A stretch of DNA of 64,000 nt from the NCBI GenBank assembly GCA_038363925.1, contig JAQQWL010000005.1, positions 1,240,001 through 1,304,000 of the forward strand, written 5' to 3'. Of this stretch, positions 22,880-33,204 are shown piece after piece. Under the pieces are notes generated by a model, which saw only the letters and a program-made list of their open reading frames with translations, had not been told where the DNA came from and did no database searches. Origin of the DNA: Apiospora phragmitis (taxonomy: Eukaryota > Ascomycota > Sordariomycetes > Amphisphaeriales > Apiosporaceae). Positions within the stretch are counted from its first letter, which is position 1. The number at the start of each line of letters is the position of its first letter. The position numbers and the translations under genes were made by a program.

Positions 22880-23716
22880 ATGGCCGACTCCGAAGCAGCG
22901 CAGATGCGCAATGCCGACTACTGGGATGGGCGATACAGTAACGAGGACGACCCCGCGACCAAGGAGTGGCACGTCGGGCCCGAAAAACTTGAGGGGTACC
23001 TCGAAGAAAACATCTATCCCCGCTGGCCGCCGGGAACAACGCCTAGAATTGTCCAGCTCGGCTCTGGCATCAGCGTAAGCACGTTGTTGGCAGTCCACTG
23101 GGACGTTTGCTAGGTTGGTTTGTCTAGGGCATGCTGACTTCTTCTCACAAAGAGCGTCCCATTTGAGATGTATTCGCGGGGTTACACCGACCAGACCTGC
23201 ATCGAGTTCTCCGCGGCTGTCATCGCGCAGATGGCGCCAAAGAACCCGGCAATTACATGGCTTCCACACGATGTGCGCAACATGCCCGAGATCGCGTCTA
23301 ACTCGTTTGATTTCGCCTTCGATAAAGCGACTTTCTACGCTCTGTGTGCGTGGGGTCCGACACACCTATTGAAGAGCATCCCGCCCGTGATACAGGAAGA
23401 CACGGCAGCCTACAGCCGCGAGGTGAGTCAAGACACTATTGGGCGTGCGGCATCTTACACACCTCCCTGCAGTTGGGCTTCCACTGACTTAACCCAACTT
23501 TGGCACCCTAAGGTCTTCCGGATTCTCAAGCCTGGCGGCATATTTTGTTGCATCAACATCTTTGAGCCCCGCTACGTCAATCACCTGCTAAAGGTGGAGG
23601 GCACGGAATGGACTGACTTACACGCACCGATCGCCCTCACGCCTGCTGGATGGGCGCAAACCCGTGCTTATTGTTTGGTGAAGGGACCGGTTGAACCCTT
23701 GGAGTCGGCCAAATAA
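22880..23716 (+). CDS. class I SAM-dependent methyltransferase, METTL-type
   Basis: Three exons, 22880-23074, 23153-23422 and 23513-23716, give 222 aa. Intron 1 (GTAAGC) restores L-G-S-G-I-S|S-V-P-F-E-M-Y. Intron 2 (GTGAGT, 90 nt) has no in-frame stop, so its retention would add 30 residues. Motif I is L-G-S-G-I-S, where relatives usually have L-G-C-G-N-S. It is followed by Y-T-D-Q-T-C-I-E-F-S, the D-V-R-N-M-P loop, F-D-F-A-F-D-K-A-T-F-Y-A-L and R-I-L-K-P-G-G. The F-D-x-x-x-D-K-x-T pattern is typical of METTL12/METTL13-like enzymes that methylate translation-factor lysines or protein N-termini. The W-D-x-R-Y N-terminus fits. The exact target is not known. Confidence 0.85.
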
Positions 23717-24766
23717 CCATGCAATGAAGCGAAGAATGACAGCCCTGTAACGACAGTAGTACTGTAGCTATTCGTACAGGTGACTGACTGCTCATAGCGG
23801 GGTGTTCAGGGGTACCGCGCTAAGTCGATAGCAGTACAACGGATTAGGTGCTGCACCTTAAACGCTTTACCGCCGCCATACGAACTAATCGAATTATAAA
23901 CGAACATGATATATATAACTACATTTATATATAAAACTATTATATATTAAACGAACATGATATATATAACTACATTTATATATAGAACTATTATATATTA
24001 AACTAATTTCGATATTTATATACGATACTATGGCTTCTTAGAAGTATTCTATAACGCTATCTCTGATTATCCCGAATCTCTATCTTCCTGATGAGCTCTT
24101 CTGCCACTTTCTAGTGATATCCTCCTACAACCTCGGCATGGCCCATTAAGGAACGACCCGCCGACAACCTTGCCCTCCACCTCCGCCATGCCTGACTGTA
24201 GATGCGCTGACAATACCAAGAGCTGGCAGCTAAGTACATAATATTCTCGGTGGCCAAATGTACACATCTTCGTCATGTGCAGCCGACCTCGAATCCTATC
24301 TCCAAGAAACCTTCGTTGTGGCCTCGGGTATGCCTTCCTCTGACCACTGGGAGAACGTGAGACCGTTCCCAGCTAAGATATTACACTACGTACGCATATG
24401 ACATACTGAAACATTCCTGATAATCTATATCTGACTTTCTAGATCACACAGCTGACTCGAATATCAAGTCTAGTATAAAACGATTATTCAAGAGAACTAG
24501 TAGTCAACAACAACCCAAAGTTCACGTAGAGGTTTGAAGGCATTGCAACACCACTGAAGATGAAAGAGAAAAAAGTGAGAACAACAGTAAAAGCAGCAAC
24601 ATAGATGGTAGAAGCAGCTGCAATTTAGGTCTCGACCCCTATCCCCATTATCATGCGTCACATCTCAGAACCTGGCAGTTCAACTTTACGACGAACGATC
24701 TAGCACGCAGAATACGTTAAATACAGGAGGGAGCATCCAGCGAAGAGGTACTCACTGATAGGAAGG
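23717..24766. other. AT-rich intergenic region
   Basis: Contains the 51-bp tandem repeat and AT-rich sequence to about 24060, then mixed sequence without a recognisable gene. Confidence 0.55.
23899..24001. repeat. 51-bp tandem duplication, AT-rich
   Basis: Two copies with a 51-bp period (compare C-G-A-A-C-A-T-G-A-T at 23901 and 23952), differing by one base. They consist largely of TATA/ATAT and lie in strongly AT-rich DNA, as seen in RIP-affected or non-coding fungal sequence. Confidence 0.85.
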
Positions 24767-25078
24767 TCAGCCTTGCTTGCTGGTTGAGCCTGAAGCTTGA
24801 GCCCAAGCACGGTCGAATTCGGCGATGGTCTTGTCGGCTTTGGCCACGTAGTACTCCTCCCGAGGCGAAAGCGACTCATTTTCATCGGATACGAGTCTCT
24901 CGATGACGTTTCCATTTTCGTCAATGTATCTCTCCACCATCACCGGCTTGGGCTTGCTTGATCTGTTGATCATGTAAGTGTCCATACGTTCAACTTATCA
25001 GGGACGGACGGGGACTTGCACTCACCCCTTGCGACCACCGTGCTTTTTTTTTGACTTTTGACCAGATTGTCTAAGCAT
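24767..25078 (-). CDS. small hypothetical protein, two exons
   Basis: Exons 25078-25026 and 24962-24767 joined by a 63-nt intron (GTGAGT donor, ATCAACAG acceptor) encode 82 aa. The N-terminus is basic (Q-K-S-K-K-K-H-G-G-R-K), followed by V-E-R-Y-I-D-E-N-G-N-V-I-E-R and an acidic, charged C-terminal half with Y-Y-V-A-K-A-D-K-T-I-A-E-F-D-R-A-W. I do not recognise a family. The well-formed intron and the charged, helix-prone composition support a real gene, probably of a small cytosolic or nuclear protein. The downstream ATG at 24985 lies inside the intron and is unlikely to be the start. Confidence 0.6.
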
Positions 25079-26204
25079 CTTGATGCAATATAGGGCGAAA
25101 TGTCCCAGGGGAGTTGGCGTAGTTGTTTGAATTCTGATAGTTCACTCTGTAATCAAGGGGCACAAGTAATCTCGACGGTTAGCTATCGTGAAATGAGACT
25201 TCCTTTACCACCAGTCCTTTCCTGCATTATTATAGTCATTTCAACGCCAGGTTTTGTCTCTGTCGCGATTCCAAAATCCGGCGTATCTATCTAATGAGAG
25301 CATGAATGCTACTTGGTTGTTGCTGTCACCAGTTGGATAGCCCTGCATAAAAGCCAGGTTCTGTCCGGCTTCTTATGCAAGTCTTCATAAAGTCACCAAA
25401 TGGTGCATTTCCGGATGCAGGCTTTTGCCAGATTATGGACTAGGCGCAGGAGAATGCGAATCGAGCTTATGCCGAGCGCCGCGGCGGCCGGTTGGCCGCG
25501 GACTTGGCTTTCTTAAGGCATCAGGCTCGGTAGGAGCAAAGAATGAAGCGGGGAGCAAACGGTTGCCCGAGAACCTTTTGATTGACAGATGTGCATATTT
25601 TTGCATTAAGGCAACAGCATGCCTTAGCCCACCGAATGTAGCTGGCGAATCAGGAGGCCATAGCATCAGAAAGCCGGCATCATCTTCTGCAGCCAGAATA
25701 CGCCCAAACCTGGTGCCAAAGCCTGGTGCCAAAACCTGGTGCCAAAGCCTGGTGCCAAAACCTGGTGCCAAAGCCTGGTGCCAAAGCCTGGTGCCAAAAC
25801 CTGGTGCCAAAACCTAGAGCCAAAACCTGGAGCCAAAACCTGGTGCCAAAGCCTGATGCCAAGTTACGTCACATGAAAGCCAGGTTGGAAGGAAAAGGGA
25901 AGTAAGGCAGATTTCAACGCCGGGTCCCGCACTTTGACGAGGTAGCACTGAACGCTCGAAAATGATGGCTTCCAGGGTCCCGGTCTCTTGGGTATAAAAA
26001 GCTTTCTTTGCTTACCGTCCAATCCACAGAATCTGTAACTTCTTAATCCATCCTTAAGAGGGAGCGCGAAGAACAGAGAGCAGCCCAGAGCTTTGTCTAT
26101 TTTCTGGTCGATTTTGACCTGCACCGGCTTTGGGAGCTTTACCCACCCTTATAATTTTGCCTTGATCAACTAGACTTATCAGCAGTCAATAATGACCTTA
26201 GCTT
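25079..26204. other. intergenic region containing a minisatellite
   Basis: No gene is supported. The 390-nt open frames at 25425-25817 on both strands are produced largely by the 13-bp repeat array. Confidence 0.55.
25709..25863. repeat. 13-bp minisatellite, about 12 copies
   Basis: Tandem copies of C-C-T-G-G-T-G-C-C-A-A-A-(A/G) run without interruption. The last base alternates between A and G, and three late copies carry point variants (CTAGAG, CTGGAG, CTGATG). Because 13 is not a multiple of 3, all frames stay open through it and read as a 13-residue repeat. Confidence 0.95.
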
Positions 26205-29200
26205 ATGAGCACAAGCAGAACCCAACCTTCTATTCACACGATGGCAACTCCCACGAGCAACGTCCCCAAACAAGATTGGGAAAAGCACAGAGCAACAATT
26301 CTAGAGCTCTACTGTGATAAAGGGCTTCCACTATCACGGAAGAATAATGTCAGGGAGAAGCATCAATGTGTTGACTGGATCATGAGGGAGTAACATAACT
26401 TCGCTGCTAGGTTAGTAGTAACATTTGTGCTTACTGGAACTAATATGCTGATCATGTTCTCAGTCAATGGCAATATGAAAATCAGTTGAGAAAGTGGGGT
26501 ATTGTCAAAAACCTCAAGCAGGGTGAATGGGTATCCCTTCTCGCTGATCATGACCGGCTTGAACACCAGGGTAACGAAGTACGGGTCGTTATCTCTGGGA
26601 AAGTTCAAAGTAAGGAGAGGATCAGGAAAGCCCGACATCAATATGTGAAGTCGTTGACAGGGAGAGCATGTTCTGAAGGTATGTCCATCCGGGCACCGAA
26701 CTGCATAGATCGCTGCTGACGGTAGGTAGGCGCAGCCCGCGCACACGATCGCCGAGCCTTCATCGAGATCAAAGAAGGCGGATCATGGAGACGGTGCACC
26801 TCAGATGATGATATTGGGCCAAAATCCAACGCTCTGGTCCCGAACCTAGGCGTTCGGCAGTGTGCCGAGGTGAGACACCCAGCAGCAATGGCGAGTGCAT
26901 CAGCCCTTGTATCACCACCCCAACCGAATGGGACTCCATCCAGGAGTATGGATGCGCTTCAGTTTATGTTTTGAGGTCCTTCCCTGGAGGGCTACCACTC
27001 GGAAAACGACTTTGTCAGCCATTCAATCTCAAGGGAGGGCTCCAATATGAATTATTATGACCCAGAAATAGGATTCTTTGAGATCGACACAAACTACTTT
27101 TCGCCTCTTGGGGCAGGATCATTCTTCTTTGGCTCAGGCGCCATTCCGGGGCCCCTTCTGAATAATGCTGCCTGGGGCTGTGATGTTTCTCTTCACTCCG
27201 AAAGAAACCACAATCGAAATGGTCAAGAATCATCTAATGCAGCACTTTCACTCATTCAAAGAAACTCGGTAGACCCGGAGCAACTTTTGGCTTTGCTACT
27301 AAGTGGAGAATCTGCCGGTGACTCAATCCAGGCCTCTGCATTTCCCGAGGCTGTCGATGGTATCATAGAACGATTCAAGTCGCTGATATCAGCGGAGTCG
27401 ATCTTCCTACAAGCTTACCGCTCATCCCGAATTGTTGGAATAGCATTGAGCTTCGGAAATACGCAGTCCAATACTCTGATGTACTCGATACTGAACGGAT
27501 GCGCTAGTCTAGACAATCTTTCCCAAATTTCAGCCTTGCAGGTTCTCAACGGACACGAAGAAGTTTTCCAACACTTGATTAACCTTTTGAAGGACGGGCC
27601 GGACTCCGTGGCAAAGCAACTGGCCGACAATCTATTTCGGGTTGCTGTTGTAACAAACGACATCAACGCGGTCGCTTTGCTGCTTCGAATAACTCAAAGC
27701 AGACCAAGCATCGCCATCGACTTGAACGACTTTGCCTGCAAGAGTTATTCAACCATCGTAAACCCAGTCATATTGGCCGTGCGATCTGGAAACGAGGAAA
27801 TGATCATGACGCTGATGGGTGCCGGGGCAGATCTAAAAAAGGTCCAACCTGCCAGCGCCCCAATACAATGGGAGCTTACGGGATTATTGTTCGATGTCCT
27901 TCGGTCGCTAGACTACTCAGATTTGAAGGCAAAAGGTCGAATTGTGTCTTTGCTTATACAGCACGGCGCAGAGATCACCTTTGAAATGGCCGACGCAGCT
28001 GTTCGTCAAGCTGCAAAGGAGCTGCCGGTCTTCCAGGCCTTAATGGACGGACTCCCAGCCGCCAGACACAGGATGCTCTTTGAACCGATGGGAGAAATAT
28101 ATGCAACTCATGCAATCGTCGAAAGTATTGTCGAATTCATGGAGAACTCGGCTGCTGCTTCCATGGTTAAAAGGCTGATTTATAACTGCAAATCAACTAG
28201 CTGCAGAAAATGCACTTCAGGTAACCCTGCAACAATCAATAAAGATGTTGTCTCATGCAGCAAGGCGAGGAAATGATGAGCTAGTTAAGCTTCTTGTCCA
28301 ATACGCGACATCACCAAGTGGTGCCCTTGCAGGTGCGGTCCGAAGCGGCAAATCGCAGCTGGTCTACTTCCTCATCGGAAAGGGAGCGCGTGCAGACGGG
28401 CGACCCGTTGTGGTTGACCGCGTGGCAACTACGCCCCTCGCCGAAGCTGTCAGCCTCAATGATCCTGGGTTGATAGATATCCTACAGGAATATGGAGGTT
28501 GGACCAACATCCGAAAGACGGCTCATTTTAGAGCTGCTATCACTGCTGCCGCAAAGGTCGGAAGCATTTATTATATTGACACAATCATTCATCGTGCCCA
28601 CTCGGGGATGGGTGGTCATCTGGCTTCTGCCACTCTTCAAGCCGTGAAGAATGACATGCCTGAAGCGGTTCTGGCCCTACTCAAGGCCGGTGCCAACAAC
28701 AGTCATAGCACTTTGCAATTCGGGGGACAAGTCCTTCTCTGCTATGCTCTAAGAAACCGTAATAAACAGGTTTTCGACGCCATTATCGGGTCAGATTGGG
28801 GACATGCTGGACTGGATGAAGGCGCAGTTGATGGCTTCAATGTCGATGACTTGGGATTCCCCATGGAACTTGCTTGTGCGTGGGGAGACATCGAAATCAT
28901 TACTGACCTCATCAACATGGGCCTCCATTTGGATCTAGGGTTATATAATACACCTCTGGCAGCTGCTGTGAAGTCGCGGAACTTGAAATTGGTGGAATGC
29001 CTCATGAAACTCGGGAGCCATCCAGGGGCAAAAGCCCAATCCGGCCTCACGCCTCTCGGGGCAGCTGTGGAAACCCGAGACTACGAGATGATGGACTACC
29101 TGATACTGAATGGTGCGACACCCGTGGACATCAAAGCCTTTACAAAGGCTCTGAGACTCGATATGACTGCTTTTTCAAAACTTCAGTCCGCTCTTTTAGC

Positions 29201-30122
29201 GAGGCATTCATCAGGGGTGAAAGGGTTTGGCGGTGAACTGATCATCGAAGCTATCTATCTACACTAATAATGAACCTCGAATTAACTCTCTTATTGAGAT
29301 GAAGGTTGATTTAGACACAATGACAAGTTGGCTGTTGTTCAGAACGAATGACTTGGAAGATCTAGGTCTTACAAAAGACCAAAGAATTGAGATAGAGAGG
29401 AAGGGTTTAGGTGGAAGGATGAGCCCATTGGGATTTGCCATATTGCATGGCAAGGGTCAGAACTTGCGACTGGTTGACCAGTTGTTGAATTCAAATGCGC
29501 AGGCCGATAATATGGCTGCCGGAGACGAGAAAAGTAACACGCGTAACACAAGAGGAAGGGAAAAATCTTGGGTGTTTGATAAACCATCAGCATTTGCGAA
29601 CCACCATTGCTTCTTGCAGTCGAAATAGGAAGCAAAGAGCTGGTCAGAATGTTACTGGCTAAGGGCGCCGACATCAACAAATCTGCGCGTCGAGGTATCG
29701 CTTTTACTCCGTTACAGCAGGCCTGCAACATAGGCACCCACTCCATGGTCGAGTTCCTCCTCCAGAACGGAGCTGAAGTCAATAGCCCTGGAGCCAAGCA
29801 ATCTGGTGGTACCGCTTTGCAGTTGGCGGCCAAGTGCGGCAGCTTGAAGATGGCTGAGCTACTCCTTCAACTAGGAGCTGATGTACACGCCCCTGCACCC
29901 GAATTCGGGCGTGGTCACACAGCATTTGAATGGGCTGCTAAGGAAGGTCGTTATCATATCTTGCTTCTACTGTGGAGTACGGCGCCTCGAGAGGGTTTCA
30001 CTACAGAGATCCTTCAAAGCGCACACGAACTCGCGAGGGAAAACGGACACAGAGGGTGTGACGATATTATCACTTCCATGCTGCACGATGCGTCCTTGGG
30101 GAAGTTGAATCCGGGCAGTTGA
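26205..30122 (+). pseudogene. Clr5-domain ankyrin-repeat protein, degenerate
   Basis: An N-terminal Clr5 domain is clear: D-W-E-K-H-R-A-T-I-L-E-L-Y at ~26274, then after an intron (donor ~26411, acceptor ~26462) Q-W-Q-Y-E-N-Q-L-R-K-W-G-I-V-K-N. A TAA at 26391-26393 interrupts the domain where relatives usually have Gln (CAA to TAA would explain it). Downstream are long ankyrin-type stretches, including N-G-H-E-E-V-F-Q-H-L-I, A-V-R-S-G-N-E-E-M-I-M-T-L-M-G-A-G-A-D and G-A-D-I-N-K-S-A-R-R-G. They are split by frame changes near 28190, 29262 and 29600 and by a stop at 29265-29267. Start could be 26205 or 26241. Clr5-ankyrin proteins are abundant and variable in filamentous fungi and their function is not established. 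Coding content is well preserved between lesions, so inactivation, if real, is recent. Confidence 0.75.
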
Positions 30123-30712
30123 TGTCGTTGGACGTGGGACGGAATAAGGGCACTGAAGTGGTTTCATGATTTTCGGTTTTATTTGGTTAAGTTTGGATTT
30201 CAATTTTGAATACCTTAACTAATTTGGATTATATATAATTACCCAGCCTCCAGCTTACTTACACTCCAGTGACTAATTGTTATGGTGAGTGGACGTGCAA
30301 TGAGTTACTGTTGAGGTGTTGGGCGTGGCTTTGAAGCATTTCCCTTCCTGCCCATCTCAATCCACCTCAAGGCCCAGGAATATTGTTTGAAATAATTGTG
30401 AAAGTAAACCTCGCATAACCAGAACCAATCGCATTCCATGTAGTGATGGTATTTACAATTTGCGTCCCAACGCCAAGCTGTCATTGCATCGGAAGCCGCC
30501 TCTTGCTGCGCACATGCATCAAGACCCCGACCCCGCGGCCGAGGCATCCCCAAGATCCCTTGGACCACCACTGGAACCACCTCCGCAATGCAACCACCAA
30601 CCCCCATGAACTTCACGAAGAAGACCAACAGTAGTAGCCCCCATCTAGTCCATCGCGCCAATCAATGCGTTTTTCCTCACCAATCGGCTGATTGACTACC
30701 GACAGCATCAAA
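30123..30712. other. intergenic, promoter of the acyl-CoA dehydrogenase gene
   Basis: An AT-rich stretch (ATATATAATTA near 30229-30241) follows the Clr5-ankyrin remnant. No gene is seen. Confidence 0.5.
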
Positions 30713-32167
30713 ATGCCGCCGCCTAAGCAACCAGGGCCAGATGCCAGCGACAAGCAAGATGACAACGGTGTCGCCAAAGAAGGCAGCAATACCCCCAACA
30801 GCCATGACCAGCAGAAGAGACCGGAGGACCTCTTCTTCGGCGACAAGCTCCCCTGGGCCGAGCTGGCCTGGTACAACACCCTCGCCTCGCCCTACTACAA
30901 CGCCACGCACCGCGCCCTGCGCGACGCCGCGCGCGCCTACATCGACACCCACATCATGGCCCACGCGCCGGCCTGGGAAGCCGCAGGAGCGTGCCCCGAG
31001 GCGGCGCGGAGAGCCTGGACCGCAACGGGATTGCCCTTGCTCGACGTACCGCTGGAGTACCGTCCCGCAGGACACAAGTCCATCAAGTTGTCGTTGCCCA
31101 ACAGCAGCGACGGCAACCATACCAAAACGGAGCAGATCCCCGTGGACAAGCTCGACGCCTTCCACCTGCTCATCCTCCACGACGAAAGCTCCCGCTTCCA
31201 AGGCGGCGTCGCCACGGGCCTGGCGGGCGCGAACCTGATCGGCCTGCCGCCCGTCCTCCACCACGGCACCGACGCCCAGAAGCGCCGCTGGCTGCCGGGC
31301 CTGTTCACGTGGCAGACGAACTTCTGCCTCGGCGTGACGGAGCCGAGCGGCGGCAGCGACGTGGGCAACCTGCGGACCACGGCGACTAAGACGGCGGACG
31401 GGTCCCACTACGTCGTCAACGGGACCAAGAAGTGGATCACGGGCGCGCCGTGGGCGACGCACATGACGACCGCCGTGCGGACAGGCGCCCCCGGGTCGGG
31501 CGTATCCGGCATCTCCCTCCTAGTCATCCCCCTCGCCTCCACCGGCATCACCATCTCCAAAATCGCCAACAGCGGCCAAAACGCCGGCGGCGCAAGCTGG
31601 GTGCGGCTCCACGACGTCCGCGTCCCCGCGGACCACCTCCTCGGCGCCGAGAACGCCGGGTTCAAGTACCTGATGACCAACTTCAACAAAGAACGCTTCG
31701 TCCTCGCCGTGTCCTGCAACCGGCACGCGCGCACCTGCCTCTCGACCAGCCTAGCCTACGCCGCGGAGCGCGAGACCTTCGGCCAGCCCCTCGTCGGCCA
31801 CCAGGTCATCCGCCACAAGCTCGCCACGCTCGCGCGCGAGGTCGAGGCGCACTGGGCCTGGCTCGAGCAGATCGCGTACCATATCACCACAGACCCGCGC
31901 GGATGGCGGAGCGAGTCCATAGCGGGCCGGACCGCGCTGGCCAAGGTCTCCGGCGGCCGCATCCTAGAGCTGGCGGCGCGCGAGGCCCAGCAGATCATGG
32001 GCGGCGTCGCGTATCAGAAGAACGGGCCGGGCGGGGGCGGCACGGTCGAGCAGATCACGCGGGACCTGCGCATGAACGTGGTTGGCGGCGGCTCCGAGGA
32101 GATCTTGAACGACTTGGCTTTCCGCGAGGAAATGAAGCGAGCCAGGAAGATCGGGGCTCATCTTTGA
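30713..32167 (+). CDS. acyl-CoA dehydrogenase family protein
   Basis: A single exon, ATG 30713 to TGA 32165-32167, 484 aa. The frame is open for a few codons upstream but without another ATG. After a ~35-residue hydrophilic N-terminus come the helical N domain, then F-C-L-G-V-T-E-P-S-G-G-S-D-V (FAD and substrate loop), N-G-T-K-K-W-I-T-G-A, N-K-E-R-F-V, and a C-terminal domain with R-E-T-F-G-Q-P-L and R-D-L-R-M-N-V-V-G-G-G-S-E-E-I. Enzymes of this flavin family desaturate acyl-CoA at C2-C3 in beta-oxidation or amino-acid breakdown. The position of the catalytic Glu in medium-chain enzymes (Y-E-G-T) is Gly here, as in subfamilies with G-G-G-S-E-E-I, so the base must lie elsewhere or the reaction differs. 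No mitochondrial presequence or C-terminal S-K-L is evident. Intact. Confidence 0.9.
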   Translation: MPPPKQPGPDASDKQDDNGVAKEGSNTPNSHDQQKRPEDLFFGDKLPWAELAWYNTLASPYYNATHRALRDAARAYIDTHIMAHAPAWEAAGACPEAARRAWTATGLPLLDVPLEYRPAGHKSIKLSLPNSSDGNHTKTEQIPVDKLDAFHLLILHDESSRFQGGVATGLAGANLIGLPPVLHHGTDAQKRRWLPGLFTWQTNFCLGVTEPSGGSDVGNLRTTATKTADGSHYVVNGTKKWITGAPWATHMTTAVRTGAPGSGVSGISLLVIPLASTGITISKIANSGQNAGGASWVRLHDVRVPADHLLGAENAGFKYLMTNFNKERFVLAVSCNRHARTCLSTSLAYAAERETFGQPLVGHQVIRHKLATLAREVEAHWAWLEQIAYHITTDPRGWRSESIAGRTALAKVSGGRILELAAREAQQIMGGVAYQKNGPGGGGTVEQITRDLRMNVVGGGSEEILNDLAFREEMKRARKIGAHL

Positions 32168-33204
32168 TGAATGTACTCAGAAGTTTGAAGTTCGCAATCT
32201 TGTAATTACTTTCTGTAATTGCGGCACCGCATCGTCAAGCCACATCTCAGATGCGCAGTATCGTCGGGTGTGGGAAGATGCACGCCACTTCTGGCAGAGT
32301 TCTAATGACGAAGGCAAGTCACATAAAGTCACTAAATACGAGTAAAAACCAAGAAGAAATATCAGAGAGAATCTCATCGTTCACATATAACACCCGCCTA
32401 ATCGAAGGCGGCGTGCCTCTCTCGCGAGTCTGTCTACCTATACACAATCGTCGTCACATCGTTCAAGCCCCTCTCCTGATCTCGAAAACCAAATCCCCTT
32501 CCGTCATCAATCGCATTAATAATTGCAGCCATTCCAGAAAAAAAAAGAACCGCCGTCTGGGAATGATGCTGCCAACTTCCGCTTCGTTACGCTTTCCTCA
32601 AATCGTTCGTTCCCAAAACCCTGATTCATAAAAGATTCCTCATATCGTCATCATGCATCATGAATCCACCGGTAGTAAGAAGGATGAAATGAAGAGAACA
32701 GAAGCCAAAGAAATAGAAGAAACGATTAAGACAATCAAAGGCAGAAAAAGCTCGCCAAATGAATCAAAACGCCGTTCTCCTCGCGACTCAGCGCGGACAG
32801 AAAGGAGGAGCCTGATGATCGTCGCCATGCCCTGTCCCCCCTATCTTTTCCGTGTTTCGCAGAAACTCCAAAATGGTATATGTATCGTGTCGCAAAGCAA
32901 ATCGCCATGTTTTATGCAGATTTCTCATCTCTGTCGTGTGCGTCTCGTCCCCTTCTGCATCCGCCGCCGCCGAGTCCGCGAAGACCCGTTGGGCCCTATA
33001 CGCCTCGTGTGCAAAGGACACACTCATATACAATCGAAATGCAAAATCAATCGTGGTCGTGGTCCGAATCGCCCATCAACACGGATGATTCGTTAAATTA
33101 GGTGGACAAAGTCGCTCTCATCTTGAGCCACCCGGAGACCGGAAGTCGACTTGAAAGGGTGAACCACTAGGCATGACCACATCCAGTAAACGAGTACGTC
33201 TCTC
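32168..33204. other. convergent intergenic region, 1 kb
   Basis: Lies between the 3' ends of the acyl-CoA dehydrogenase gene (plus) and the long disordered-protein gene (minus). Short overlapping ORFs only. It probably holds both 3' UTRs. Confidence 0.55.

Noticed and set aside
25425..25817. Open frames on both strands over the minisatellite
   Set aside because: Created by a 13-bp repeat without stops; no homology or leader.
25709..25863. CRISPR-like array
   Set aside because: Direct tandem copies of 13 bp with no spacers, in a eukaryotic genome.
30677..31462. 261-codon minus-strand frame antisense to the acyl-CoA dehydrogenase
   Set aside because: Shadow of GC-rich coding sequence: Arg/Val/Gly-rich with no domain, while the plus strand encodes a complete known enzyme.
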